From contig JAKAWF010000137.1 of the NCBI GenBank assembly GCA_021817025.1, forward strand, positions 1 to 8,320: a stretch of DNA of 8,320 bases, read 5' to 3'. The DNA comes from a bacterium. GTDB lineage: Bacteria; Chloroflexota; Dormibacteria; UBA8260; Bog-877. Below the pieces are notes generated by a model. The model was not told the origin of the DNA. It saw only the letters and a list, made by a program, of their open reading frames with translations, and did not search any database. The position numbers were made by a program, and so were the translations under genes. Below, in pieces: positions 1 through 6,273 of this stretch (position 1 is the first letter of the stretch; every line of letters starts with the position of its first letter).

Positions 1-1544
1 CCTCCACCGGACTGAGCTGGGGCCTGGGCCTGGCCCAGGCGCGCCGGCGGCGGGGCGAGACCGGCCGGGTGGTGGTGGTGGTCGGGGACGGCTCCCTGAC
101 CGGGGGGATGGCCTACGAGGCCCTCAACAACATCGGCGCGCTGCGGCCGGACATGGTGATCGTGCTCAACGACAACGGCCGCTCCTACGCCCCCACGGTG
201 GGCGGGCTGGCCAACCACCTGGCCCGGATCCGGCTCAACCCCCGCTACGAGGCCGCCAAGACCGGGATCGGAGACTTCCTGATCTCCCTGCCGGCGGTGG
301 GAGAGCCGGCCCACGAGATGGCCCGACGGCTCAAGACCGGGGTCAAGCAGCTGGTGTCGCCGCACGTCTTCTTCGAGGACCTGGGGATCAAGTACTCGGG
401 CCCGATCAACGGCCACGATCAGCGCCAGCTCGAGGTCGCCCTGAACCTGGCCAGGGGCCTGCCGGGGCCGGTGGTGGTGCACGTGGTGACCGATAAGGGG
501 CACGGCTTCAGCCCCGCCGAGGACGATGAGATCGACAAGTTCCACGGGGTCGGCGCCTTCGACATCTCGACCGGCAAGGTCCACGGCGGCAGCGTCAGCT
601 ACACCGACGTGTTCGAGGATGTCCTGCTGGCCCTGGCCGAGGAGGACCCCAAGGTGGTCGCGATCACCGCGGCGATGGCCTCCTCCACCGGCCTGCTCAA
701 GTTCGCGGCCCGTTTCCCGGACCGCTTCTACGACGTGGGCATCGCCGAGCAGCACGCGGTCACCTTCGCGGCCGGCCTCGCCACCGGCGGCCTGCATCCG
801 GTGGTGTGCATCTACTCGACCTTCCTGCAGCGCGCCTTCGACCAGGTCATCTACGACGTCGGCCTGCACCGGCTGCCGGTCACGTTCGTGCTCGACCGGG
901 CCGGCGTCACGGGCCCGGACGGCAGCTCCCATCACGGCATGTTCGACCTCAGCTACCTGCGGCTGGTGCCCAACATGGTGGTCGCCACGCCGCGCGACTC
1001 CGGCGAGCTGGGCCGGCTGGTGGCGACAGCGCTGGCGCACCCCGGCCCCTTCTCGATCAGGTACCCGAGAGGGTCCGCGGGCGACAGGGCCATCGATCTG
1101 CGCCCTCTGCCCAGCCTCGGCTGGGAGCCGGTGCGGGAGGGCGGCCACGATGTCCTCGTCTGCGCGGCTGGCAAGATGGTGGCGGTCGCGCTCAACGCCA
1201 GCTCCCTGCTGGAGGCCAGTGGCGTCTCCGCCACCGTCGTCAACGCCCGTTTCGTGAAGCCGATCGACCCCAGGCTCGCCGCCTGGGCCGCCGCCCACCG
1301 GGCGGTCGTCACAGTGGAGGACAACACCGCCCGGGGAGGCCTGGGGGCGGCCGTGATGGAGCACCTGATGGCCAAGGGCGTGGTCTGTCCGGTCAGGCAG
1401 GTCGCCCTGCCCGACCAGTTCCTGCCCCAGGGGAGCCAGACGGAGCTGCTGGGGGAGTATGGCCTCACCGCCGAGGGGGTGGCCGAGGCGGCCGTGAGCG
1501 CTCTGGAGACAGCGGATGGGAGCCAGGCCACCGCGGTTGGCTGA
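1..1544 (+). CDS. dxs: 1-deoxy-D-xylulose-5-phosphate synthase, 5'-truncated by window edge
   Basis: Thiamine-diphosphate enzyme that condenses pyruvate with glyceraldehyde 3-phosphate to form DXP, the first step of the MEP isoprenoid pathway; it also feeds thiamine and pyridoxal synthesis. It is cytosolic. The frame is open from base 3 (S-T-G-L-S-W-G-L) with no start, so about 513 residues are present of a usual 620-640; the N-terminal ~115, including the first active-site histidine, lie outside. The ThDP/Mg motif [16 protein letters not shown] is encoded at about 87-134. The pyrimidine domain carries [15 protein letters not shown] with the catalytic Glu codon at 747-749, then [18 protein letters not shown]. 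The C-terminal transketolase-like domain follows (about 1130-1500). The internal GTG at 69 is not a real start, because conserved Dxs sequence continues upstream of it. Stop is TGA at 1542-1544. The next gene is co-directional after a 182 bp gap. Identity is very secure. Confidence 0.97.
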   Translation, partial: STGLSWGLGLAQARRRRGETGRVVVVVGDGSLTGGMAYEALNNIGALRPDMVIVLNDNGRSYAPTVGGLANHLARIRLNPRYEAAKTGIGDFLISLPAVGEPAHEMARRLKTGVKQLVSPHVFFEDLGIKYSGPINGHDQRQLEVALNLARGLPGPVVVHVVTDKGHGFSPAEDDEIDKFHGVGAFDISTGKVHGGSVSYTDVFEDVLLALAEEDPKVVAITAAMASSTGLLKFAARFPDRFYDVGIAEQHAVTFAAGLATGGLHPVVCIYSTFLQRAFDQVIYDVGLHRLPVTFVLDRAGVTGPDGSSHHGMFDLSYLRLVPNMVVATPRDSGELGRLVATALAHPGPFSIRYPRGSAGDRAIDLRPLPSLGWEPVREGGHDVLVCAAGKMVAVALNASSLLEASGVSATVVNARFVKPIDPRLAAWAAAHRAVVTVEDNTARGGLGAAVMEHLMAKGVVCPVRQVALPDQFLPQGSQTELLGEYGLTAEGVAEAAVSALETADGSQATAVG

Positions 1545-1671
1545 GACGCCGTCCGCCGGCCCGGTCGTCTCGACTTTGGGACTGAGCCTGGGGAGGGCTG
1601 AGGATCGAGGTGGGGCCCAGTCCACAGCCGTCACTCCGGCCCGCGAACCTGGTGCTGGGAGACGGCCTCGA

Positions 1672-1691
1672 GCCGGGGGCTCCCCTTCGGC
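1672..1691 (+). terminator. weak imperfect hairpin between dxs and the exporter gene
   Basis: GCCG at 1672-1675 can pair with CGGC at 1688-1691 around a G-run/C-run centre. No T-tract follows. It could slow or end dxs transcription, but GC-rich DNA yields such structures by chance. The rest of the 1545-1726 gap holds no convincing gene or promoter. Confidence 0.2.
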
Positions 1692-1726
1692 CCTGGCGGT
1701 GAGCCACCGACCCACTCCTTGAGCTG

Positions 1727-2653
1727 ATGTCCGGCCGGCAGCGCGCCCTGGCGATCCTGGCCGCCGCCAACTGCCTCTGGGCGGGATCGTACGTGGCCGG
1801 CAAGGCGGCGCTCGCGACCTGGCCCTTCGCCAGCCTCAACATGCTGCGCTTCACGATCGCCGCCGTGGTGCTCCTCCCGTACCTGTGGCGGAAGCGCCAG
1901 CTGCTGCCCCGGGGCCGCGGCGACCAGCTGCGGCTGACGGCCATGTGCGCCCTGGGCTTCATCGGCAACAAGGCTTTCGAGTACTGGGGCCTCAGCCTCT
2001 CCACCGCCACCGACATGGCCCTCCTGATCGCGGCCGAGGCACTGGTGACGGTGGTGCTCAGCGTGCTGCTGCTGGGAGAACGGGTTCGCCGCTGGGAGAC
2101 CCTGGGCCTGCTGGCCGGCGGAGCCGGTGTCTACCTGGTGGTGGTCGGCGGCCTGCGCCTGCCCTCGGGCTGGGGCGGCGGCCAGTCCCTGGGCAACCTC
2201 CTGATCCTGGTCTCCTTGGTGCTGGAGGCCCTGTTCACCGTGGTGGGCAAGACCGTCGTCTCCCGCTATCCGCCCTTCCTGGTCACCGCCGCGATCGTGA
2301 CCGGCAGCCTGGTCGCCTGGTGGCCGGCCGGTCTGACGGCACTGGCGGTCCGGGGCTGGCCGCAGCCCACCTGGGGAGTCGTGGCGGGCGGCCTCTACCT
2401 CGGGGTCGTCACCACCGTGATCGGCTACTGGGCCTGGTTCCACGGACTGCAGCGGGTGATGCCGGGAGCGATGGCGCCGCTGCTGTTCATCCAGCCCCTG
2501 GTGGGGACCGCCCTGGCCGTCCTGATCCGCAGCGAGCGCCCTGGCCTGGCCACCCTGGTGGGTGGGGGCCTGGTGCTGGCGGGGGTCAGCCTGGTGGTGA
2601 CTCAGCGCCAGCCGGCTGAGGCGGCCCCCGCGGCCGGGGCCGGCTCGGCATGA
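1727..2653 (+). CDS. EamA-family (DMT superfamily) transporter
   Basis: Predicted inner-membrane exporter of the drug/metabolite transporter superfamily. The substrate cannot be told; relatives export amino acids, metabolites or toxic compounds. The 308 residues fit the family's ~300, with about ten hydrophobic helices (roughly residues 7-28, 34-54, 68-90, 95-117, 122-142, 155-175, 183-208, 215-240, 246-267, 272-292). They are arranged as two tandem EamA repeats, each ending in a glycine-rich helix (LGLLAGGAGVYLVVVGG and LATLVGGGLVLAGVSLVV). LGERV before the fifth helix matches the conserved GE motif; the second repeat has RSERP there. The Ala/Pro/Gly-rich tail is likely disordered. The ATG at 1727 has only a poor Shine-Dalgarno (TTGAG region), but no better in-frame start was found. 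It lies 182 bp after dxs and on the same strand, so co-transcription is possible but unproven. Confidence 0.9.
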   Translation: MSGRQRALAILAAANCLWAGSYVAGKAALATWPFASLNMLRFTIAAVVLLPYLWRKRQLLPRGRGDQLRLTAMCALGFIGNKAFEYWGLSLSTATDMALLIAAEALVTVVLSVLLLGERVRRWETLGLLAGGAGVYLVVVGGLRLPSGWGGGQSLGNLLILVSLVLEALFTVVGKTVVSRYPPFLVTAAIVTGSLVAWWPAGLTALAVRGWPQPTWGVVAGGLYLGVVTTVIGYWAWFHGLQRVMPGAMAPLLFIQPLVGTALAVLIRSERPGLATLVGGGLVLAGVSLVVTQRQPAEAAPAAGAGSA

Positions 2654-2660
2654 AGAACCT

Positions 2661-2685
2661 GTCACCGGCGTCACAGGCCGGTGAC
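2661..2685 (+). terminator. perfect 9-bp hairpin just after the EamA gene
   Basis: GTCACCGGC (2661-2669) and GCCGGTGAC (2677-2685) form a perfect 9-bp stem with a 7-nt loop, starting 8 nt after the EamA stop codon. No T-run follows, as is usual in GC-rich genomes. Position and stem strength favour a transcription terminator or mRNA 3'-end stabiliser for the exporter gene. Confidence 0.5.
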
Positions 2686-2810
2686 GAGAGGAGCGGACCC
2701 GGGGCTCTGCGCCCAACCTGTGTCCCAGGCGCCCGCGGGACCTTCCCTTCAAACTCCCGCGAGATCAACGCCCTCTCTCCCTCCCTCCGCCGGCACCACA
2801 GCTGGTGGAC

Positions 2811-2842
2811 ACCGCCGCCCCGGTCGCTCCCGGGGCGGCGGT
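2811..2842. other. perfect 13-bp GC hairpin
   Basis: Positions 2811-2823 (ACCGCCGCCCCGG) and 2830-2842 (CCGGGGCGGCGGT) are exact reverse complements around a 6-nt TCGCTC loop. An outer CTGG (2802-2805) / CCAG (2850-2853) pair could extend the structure across two internal loops. It works equally on either strand. It may be a terminator, part of a structured RNA, or a cruciform; there is no T-tract and no flanking gene within 150 bp. Confidence 0.45.
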
Positions 2843-3155
2843 CCCGCTTCCAGGGGCGGTCGGCGGCACCCCGGCTGTCGCCGCGCCAGCTGGCCACCTC
2901 GCCGGTGGCCCGGACCCGCTGGGGCTGATCGTGGCCCGGCATGGGGGACGACCGCCGCCTCGGAGAGGCCCGCCCGCGCCGGATGTCGGGCGCCACTGGT
3001 GCGCGGCCGGGATCCCGGACCGGCCACGACTTCCCGCGCGCCGGACAGAAGGCCCATTGCCAGGCACAGTGGACAGTTGCCAACCGGCTGGTCGGGCCCC
3101 GTGAGCCACCGAGCAGGGGAGAGGTTGGTGGCAGTCACGGCATTGGTGAGGAACG

Positions 3156-3183
3156 TTTAGAGTAGCTGTTACAATTAAGGCGA
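3156..3183 (+). promoter_or_regulatory. candidate leaderless promoter for the IS607 transposase
   Basis: A TACAAT -10-like hexamer lies at 3170-3175 in an AT-rich patch that stands out in this GC-rich window. It ends only 7 nt before the ATG at 3183, so a transcript starting the usual ~7 nt downstream would begin at or one base before the start codon. No convincing -35 box sits 16-18 bp upstream. The AAGG at 3177-3180 is too close to the ATG to be a good ribosome site, which fits leaderless initiation. Confidence 0.45.
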
Positions 3184-3821
3184 TGGATACGCTCTTGCCG
3201 ATGAAGAAGGCTTCCGCCTTGCTGGGGGTGCACCCGCAGACCTTGCGGGCCTGGGACCGCAGTGGCGTCCTCGTGCCGGTGCGGATGCCGAGCGGGCAGC
3301 GGCGCTACCGACGGGCGGACATCGAGGCCCTCGTGGGCAAAGCGCCCGACGCCGGGCGGACCTGCGGGATCTACGCCCGGGTGAGCACCAGGAAGCAGGA
3401 GGAGATGGGCAATCTGGCCCGCCAGCAGCAGCGCCTGGTCGCCTATGCCACGGCCAATGGCTACCAGGTGGGCCTGAGCGCGAGCGATGTCGCTTCGGGT
3501 CTCAACACCCAGCGCCGGGGGCTTGCCAGGCTGATCAGGGCAGCTCAGGACGGCACCATCGCCGTTGTGGTCATAGAGTACCCGGACCGTCTGGCCCGCT
3601 TCGGGTACGAGTATCTGGAGCGACTGTTCGGCGTGCTCGGGGTCGAGCTGGTGGTGACGGTTCCCCAAGGCGCCGAGGGCGGCGATGCCGAGAGCGAGCT
3701 GGGGAACGACCTGCTGGCCGTGGTGTCGTCCGTCGCCGCCCGGCTCTACGGAGCCCGAGGTGGGCGCAAGGTGCGCCAGCAGGTGGCCGCGGTGCTGGCT
3801 GAGGCGGTCCCCGGCGGGTGA
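3183..3821 (+). CDS. tnpA: IS607-family serine transposase (TnpA), apparently intact
   Basis: Serine recombinase that moves IS607 elements through a covalent phosphoserine intermediate. 212 residues, normal for IS607 TnpA. In this family the DNA-binding domain is N-terminal, unlike most resolvases: residues 7-52 form a MerR-like helix-turn-helix (KKASALLGVHPQTLRAWDRSG, then the R-M-P-S-G-Q-R-R-Y wing). The catalytic domain follows, with CGIYARVSTRKQ giving nucleophile Ser68 and Arg66, then DVASGLNTQRRGL (about 102-114), the signature DRLARFGYEYLE (135-146) and the terminal helix DLLAVVSSVAARLYGARGGRK (177-196). No frameshift or missing motif is seen. ATG 3183 is preferred because of the promoter; ATG 3201 (M7) is an alternative. 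Full IS607 elements carry tnpB just downstream; here no full tnpB is present. The strand matches the exporter, but this is an independent mobile unit. Confidence 0.93.
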   Translation: MDTLLPMKKASALLGVHPQTLRAWDRSGVLVPVRMPSGQRRYRRADIEALVGKAPDAGRTCGIYARVSTRKQEEMGNLARQQQRLVAYATANGYQVGLSASDVASGLNTQRRGLARLIRAAQDGTIAVVVIEYPDRLARFGYEYLERLFGVLGVELVVTVPQGAEGGDAESELGNDLLAVVSSVAARLYGARGGRKVRQQVAAVLAEAVPGG

Positions 3822-3835
3822 GGGGCACAGGTCGC

Positions 3836-3856
3836 CAGCCGCCAAACTGGCGGCTG
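3836..3856 (+). terminator. 9-bp hairpin after tnpA
   Basis: CAGCCGCCA (3836-3844) and TGGCGGCTG (3848-3856) form a perfect 9-bp stem with a 3-nt AAC loop, 14 nt after the tnpA stop. It lacks a T-tract. It may end tnpA transcription. Its right arm runs into the GTG proposed as the old tnpB start, so it could also have limited tnpB translation. Confidence 0.4.
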
Positions 3857-4052
3857 TGGCCGAGGCCCCGGTGACGATCCAGGGCGTGTGGCGGCCGGTC
3901 TCAGAGGACCCTGAGGGCTATGGGCCGGCCCGGGACCGCTGGCATCGGGGGGGCGAGAGCGCGCTCGGCACGGAGATGCGGCGGTGGGCTCGGCCGAACG
4001 CTACGCGTTCTGCCGTCTCCAAGAAGGCGCCGCCCGCAGCGCCGGTCCCCAG
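3856..4052 (+). pseudogene. possible internally deleted tnpB remnant (start plus tail)
   Basis: Frame 1 opens with GTG at 3856 and reads (M)AEAPVTIQGVWRPV. From memory, TnpB proteins of GC-rich bacteria often begin with a short lead like this before the R-F-x-L-D-P-T segment, and tnpB normally starts right where this frame starts relative to tnpA. Here the conserved TnpB body (RuvC-like DED residues and zinc ribbon) is absent. The frame passes straight into an Arg/Ser/Ala-rich stretch (WHRGGESALGTEMRRWARP, then NATRSAVSKKAPP) of the kind found as unstructured TnpB tails. The frame stays open to 4275, across the putative RNA and into the antisense 3' end of glnA. This is inference: the homologous piece is short, and a chance open frame in GC-rich DNA is the main alternative. 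Confidence 0.3.
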
Positions 4053-4142
4053 CCACCCACCTACGGGACATGCGCCCGCCGGCGTCTTGCCGCCCCATGC
4101 GGGCAGCGGAATCGAGGAGAAGTCCTCAGGTGGGTGGGTGGC
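4053..4142 (+). ncRNA. candidate omega-RNA-like structured 3' end of the IS607 element
   Basis: Several complementary segments nest in 90 nt. CCACCCACCT (4053-4062) pairs perfectly with AGGTGGGTGG (4128-4137); a second register pairs 4052-4059 with 4135-4142. Inside lie GCCCGC (4074-4079) with GCGGGC (4099-4104), which encloses CGGC/GCCG (4080-4083 with 4089-4092), and then GAGGA-GAAG-TCCTC (4114-4127). The last hairpin is preceded by GAATC (4109-4113) and followed by AGG. That GAATC-stem-loop-stem-AGG layout resembles the 3' terminal hairpin of TnpB guide RNAs, which lie on the same strand at the 3' end of tnpB, exactly where this is. What is seen is the set of pairings; the omega-RNA identity is inferred from position and from memory of the family. 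Confidence 0.4.
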
Positions 4143-4212
4143 CGCCCAGGTCCTCTCTCTCGCACCACCGGTCAGGAGCCGCTCCCGGCCGGTTGCCGAA
4201 CAGCTGGAGCTG

Positions 4213-4242
4213 CCGGTCAACCGACCGGGGCGACCACCCCGG
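4213..4242 (-). terminator. overlapping hairpins downstream of glnA
   Basis: Read on the minus strand just past the glnA stop (4253-4255), CCGGGG/CCCCGG (4225-4230 with 4237-4242, 6-nt loop) can form. A second hairpin, CCGGTC/GACCGG (4213-4218 with 4223-4228, 4-nt loop), shares bases with it, so the two exclude each other. No T-tract is present. They are likely the glnA terminator and also mark the outer limit of the mobile element on this side. Confidence 0.4.
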
Positions 4243-4252
4243 ACCCCGGAGG

Positions 4253-5710
4253 TCAGGCGTCGGCGTAGAGCATGAACTCGTACGGGTGTGGGCGGAGCTG
4301 GACCGGGTCCACCTCCCGCTCGCGCTTGAGCGCTATCCAGTTCTCGACCAGGTCCTCGGTGAAGACGCCCCCCTCGTAGAGGAAGTCGTGGTCCTGCTCC
4401 AGAGCGGAGAGCACCTCCTCCAGGCTGCCGGGCAGGTCCTTGACTGCGGTGGCGGCCTCGCCCTCCAGCTCGTAGAGGTCGGCCTCGATCGGAGAGGGCG
4501 GCTCGATCTGGTTGCGAATCCCGTCCAGGCCGGCCATCAGCATCGCGGAGAAGGCCAGATACGGGTTGGCCATTGCGTCCGGGGACCGGAACTCCAGGCG
4601 GCGCAGCTGAGGCCGCTCGCTGTAGGTGGGGATCCGGATGCAGGCGCTGCGGTTGCGGGCGCTGTAGGCGAGCTTGATGGGCGCCTCGTAGCCGGGCACC
4701 AGGCGCCGGTAGCTGTTGGTGGTGGGGGCCGCGAAGGCCAGCACCGAGGGGGCGTGGGCGAGCAGGCCGCCGATGTACCAGCGGGCCAGGTCGCTGAGCA
4801 GCGCGTAGCCACCCTGATCGAAGAAGAGCGGGTCGCCCTGCTTCCAGAGCGACTGGTGGGTGTGCATGCCACTGCCGTTGTCCCCGAAGAGGGGCTTGGG
4901 CATGAAGGTGGCGGCGTAGCCCTCGCGGTAGCAGACGTTCTTCACGATGTACTTGAACGTGAGCACCTTGTCGGCCATCGAGACCAGGGTGTCGTAGCGC
5001 ATGTCGATCTCGGTCTGGCCGGCGGTCCCCACCTCGTGGTGGTGGACCTCCACGTCGATGCCAGCCTCCGCCAGCGCCAGGCTGATCCGGCTCCGCAGGT
5101 CCTGCAGCTTGTCGACCGGGGGAACCGGGAAGTAGCCCTCCTTCAGCCGCGGCCGGAAGCCCAGGTTGGGGGTCCCGTTCTGGCCGCTGTTCCAGATCCC
5201 CTCCACCGAGTCGATGTGGTAGTAGCCCTCGTGGACGTTCTGGTCGAAGCGGATGGAGTTGAAGATGTAGAACTCCATCTCGGGGCCCCAGAAGCTGGTG
5301 TCGGCGACCCCGGAGGCGCGCAGATGGGCCTCCGCCTTGTGGGCCACGAAGCGGGGGTCGCGGCTGTAACGGGCCCTGGTGACCGGATCGACCACATCGC
5401 AGATCAGCCACATGGTGGGAACTTCCAGAACCGGGTCGATGCAGGCGGTCCTGGGGTCGGGCACGAGCAGCATGTCGCTCTCGTGGATCTGCTGGAAGCC
5501 CTTGATGCTGCTGCCGTCGAAGCCAATACCCTCGGCGAACAGCCGCTCCGTCAGCTCCGACAGCGGGATGCTGAAGTGCTGCCACTGCCCCAGCAGGTCG
5601 CAGAACCTGACGTCGACGAACTTGACCCCCTGGTCACGCGCGAACGCGATCACCGCCGCGGGATCGGTCAGAGGACCGCTACCCAACTTACCCTCAACCG
5701 CCATGGCCAT
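4253..5710 (-). CDS. glnA: Glutamine synthetase, type I (GSI-beta-like, adenylylation site present)
   Basis: Makes glutamine from glutamate, ammonia and ATP; a cytosolic dodecamer central to nitrogen assimilation. 485 residues, slightly longer than the usual ~470-478 through an N-terminal extension. Visible motifs: GFDGSSIKGF (63-72), metal/substrate motif WGPEMEFYIF (141-150), EVHHHEVGTAGQTEID (221-236), GDNGSGMHTHQSLW (276-289), RLVPGYEAPIKLAYSARNRS (336-355) with IRIPT after it, and RRLEFRSPDAMANPYLAFSA (370-389). ADLYELEG places Tyr413 where the adenylylated tyrosine of GSI-beta enzymes sits, so GlnE-type control is plausible. ATG 5710 is chosen over ATG 5704 because the minus-strand AGGAGG (complement of 5717-5722) lies 6 nt upstream of it. 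A ferredoxin gene lies upstream on the same strand with a 155 bp gap. The 3' end faces the IS607 remnant. Confidence 0.97.
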   Translation of the reverse strand: MAMAVEGKLGSGPLTDPAAVIAFARDQGVKFVDVRFCDLLGQWQHFSIPLSELTERLFAEGIGFDGSSIKGFQQIHESDMLLVPDPRTACIDPVLEVPTMWLICDVVDPVTRARYSRDPRFVAHKAEAHLRASGVADTSFWGPEMEFYIFNSIRFDQNVHEGYYHIDSVEGIWNSGQNGTPNLGFRPRLKEGYFPVPPVDKLQDLRSRISLALAEAGIDVEVHHHEVGTAGQTEIDMRYDTLVSMADKVLTFKYIVKNVCYREGYAATFMPKPLFGDNGSGMHTHQSLWKQGDPLFFDQGGYALLSDLARWYIGGLLAHAPSVLAFAAPTTNSYRRLVPGYEAPIKLAYSARNRSACIRIPTYSERPQLRRLEFRSPDAMANPYLAFSAMLMAGLDGIRNQIEPPSPIEADLYELEGEAATAVKDLPGSLEEVLSALEQDHDFLYEGGVFTEDLVENWIALKREREVDPVQLRPHPYEFMLYADA

Positions 5711-5716
5711 TCAGCT

Positions 5717-5722
5717 CCTCCT
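5717..5722 (-). promoter_or_regulatory. glnA ribosome binding site
   Basis: Minus-strand AGGAGG (CCTCCT on plus) with a 6-nt spacer to the ATG at 5710 and 12 nt to the second in-frame ATG at 5704. It decides the start as MAMAVEGK. Confidence 0.8.
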
Positions 5723-5795
5723 CTGAACCCTCGGTCCCAGTGCCTTCTAGGGCCAGGCTAACAGGCGGAGGCGGTTGATCCATCGTGTGAGGGAC

Positions 5796-5825
5796 CCTAT
5801 AGACACGGCCTAGAACTTGTGTCTT
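5796..5825 (-). promoter_or_regulatory. candidate glnA promoter
   Basis: On the minus strand, AAGACA (complement of 5820-5825, 4 of 6 bases of the -35 consensus) and TATAGG (complement of 5796-5801) are separated by 18 bp. They lie in a locally AT-richer part of the 155 bp ferredoxin-glnA gap. Transcription would start near 5789, giving an untranslated leader of about 80 nt. An imperfect inverted repeat (TCTTTGG...CCAAGA, 5822-5840) overlaps the -35 box and could be an operator. Confidence 0.4.
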
Positions 5826-5846
5826 TGGCCCAAGCCAAGAGCGCGG

Positions 5847-5863
5847 CCGCCCCTGCCGGGCGG
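5847..5863 (-). terminator. small hairpin just after the ferredoxin gene
   Basis: CCGCCC (5847-5852) and GGGCGG (5858-5863) form a 6-bp stem with a 5-nt loop, 2 nt past the ferredoxin stop on the minus strand. It is a weak terminator candidate. Together with the promoter before glnA it suggests the two genes are at least partly independent. Confidence 0.3.
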
Positions 5864-5865
5864 GG

Positions 5866-6165
5866 TCAGGCGGGCTCGAACGGGATGGCGACCTTGACCG
5901 CGACCTTGGCCCTCGCCTGATCGCGGTCGGCGAAGTACTCCTTGTTGATCTCGGTGTACTCGGCCCACTCGGGAGGCAGGTCCTCCTCGGCATAGATGGC
6001 GTCGACCGGGCAGGGATCGACGCAGGCGCCGCAGTCGATGCACTCCTCCGGATCGATGAAGAGCATCCGGTCCTCGTCGGCACCGATGATGCAGTCCACC
6101 GGGCAGACTTCGACGCACGACTTGTCCTTGACGTCGATGCAGGTCTCGCCGATCACGTAGGTCAT
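5866..6165 (-). CDS. fdxA: Seven-iron ferredoxin, FdxA type ([3Fe-4S][4Fe-4S])
   Basis: Small soluble electron carrier with one [3Fe-4S] and one [4Fe-4S] cluster. 99 residues, close to actinobacterial FdxA. By alignment with Azotobacter FdI, Cys9, Cys17 and Cys52 should hold the 3Fe cluster, and Cys21, Cys42, Cys45 and Cys48 (CIDCGACVDPCP) the 4Fe cluster. Cys25 is extra, as in the family. Position 12 is Val instead of the non-ligand FdI Cys11, as in mycobacterial FdxA. The C-terminal helix (PPEWAEYTEINKEYFADRDQ) is also typical. The start MTYVIGETC at 6165 is chosen because the family begins there; a longer frame to 6261 adds only 32 low-complexity residues. Minus-strand AGGAG sits about 10 nt upstream. 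The partner enzyme is not identified; cytochrome P450s or oxidoreductases are common. It lies upstream of glnA on the same strand. Confidence 0.93.
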   Translation of the reverse strand: MTYVIGETCIDVKDKSCVEVCPVDCIIGADEDRMLFIDPEECIDCGACVDPCPVDAIYAEEDLPPEWAEYTEINKEYFADRDQARAKVAVKVAIPFEPA

Positions 6166-6273
6166 CTGCCCGCCACTCCTCGAACCACCGCCGACCCGGC
6201 CCGGCGGCTGGGCTACTCTGGATCTGAGGATAGCAGAGGGCCGGGAGGGCCCCGAGGGCAAGGACAGCTGGGG

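Larger units (their letters stand above)
2654..3182. other. 529-bp gene-free region with several hairpins
   Basis: No reading frame here looks like a protein on either strand; the open frames are biased to Pro, Arg, Gly and Ala, as expected from GC-rich noncoding DNA. It holds the post-EamA hairpin, a 7-bp stem with a 14-nt loop (2734-2740 with 2755-2761), a small CACCA/TGGTG stem (2794-2807) and a very strong 13-bp hairpin (2811-2842). The last ~30 bp (3151-3182) turn distinctly AT-rich, about 59 percent A+T by hand count, and carry the tnpA promoter. The left end of the IS607 element should fall somewhere within this region, but no boundary can be set by eye. Confidence 0.5.

Noticed and set aside
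2740..2762. tRNA T-loop-like TTCAAACTC
   Set aside because: The base before TTC is C rather than G and no acceptor, D or anticodon arms can be built around it.
2799..2860. Possible T-box riboswitch
   Set aside because: GGTGGACACCGCC has an extra base and lacks the TGGNACCGCG core; no recognisable Stem I or specifier loop upstream and no aminoacyl-tRNA synthetase or amino-acid gene directly downstream.
1699..3112. 12-bp repeat GTGAGCCACCGA at 1699 and 3101 flanking the exporter
   Set aside because: Too short to be significant in 8 kb of GC-rich DNA; no element ends or further matching sequence at either copy.
2586..3138. Minus-strand and plus-strand open frames in the 2654-3182 gap
   Set aside because: Composition is Pro/Arg/Gly/Ala-heavy, starts lack ribosome sites, frames overlap one another and none resembles a known protein.
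3918..5585. Long open frames antisense or out of frame to glnA (555 and 613 residues)
   Set aside because: They are shadows of a clearly recognised glutamine synthetase, with biased His/Arg/Gly/Pro composition and no family resemblance.
6166..6261. N-terminal extension of the ferredoxin to an ATG at 6261
   Set aside because: Adds 32 Pro/Arg/Ser/Gly residues not found in FdxA proteins; the family starts at MTYVI and a ribosome site fits that start.
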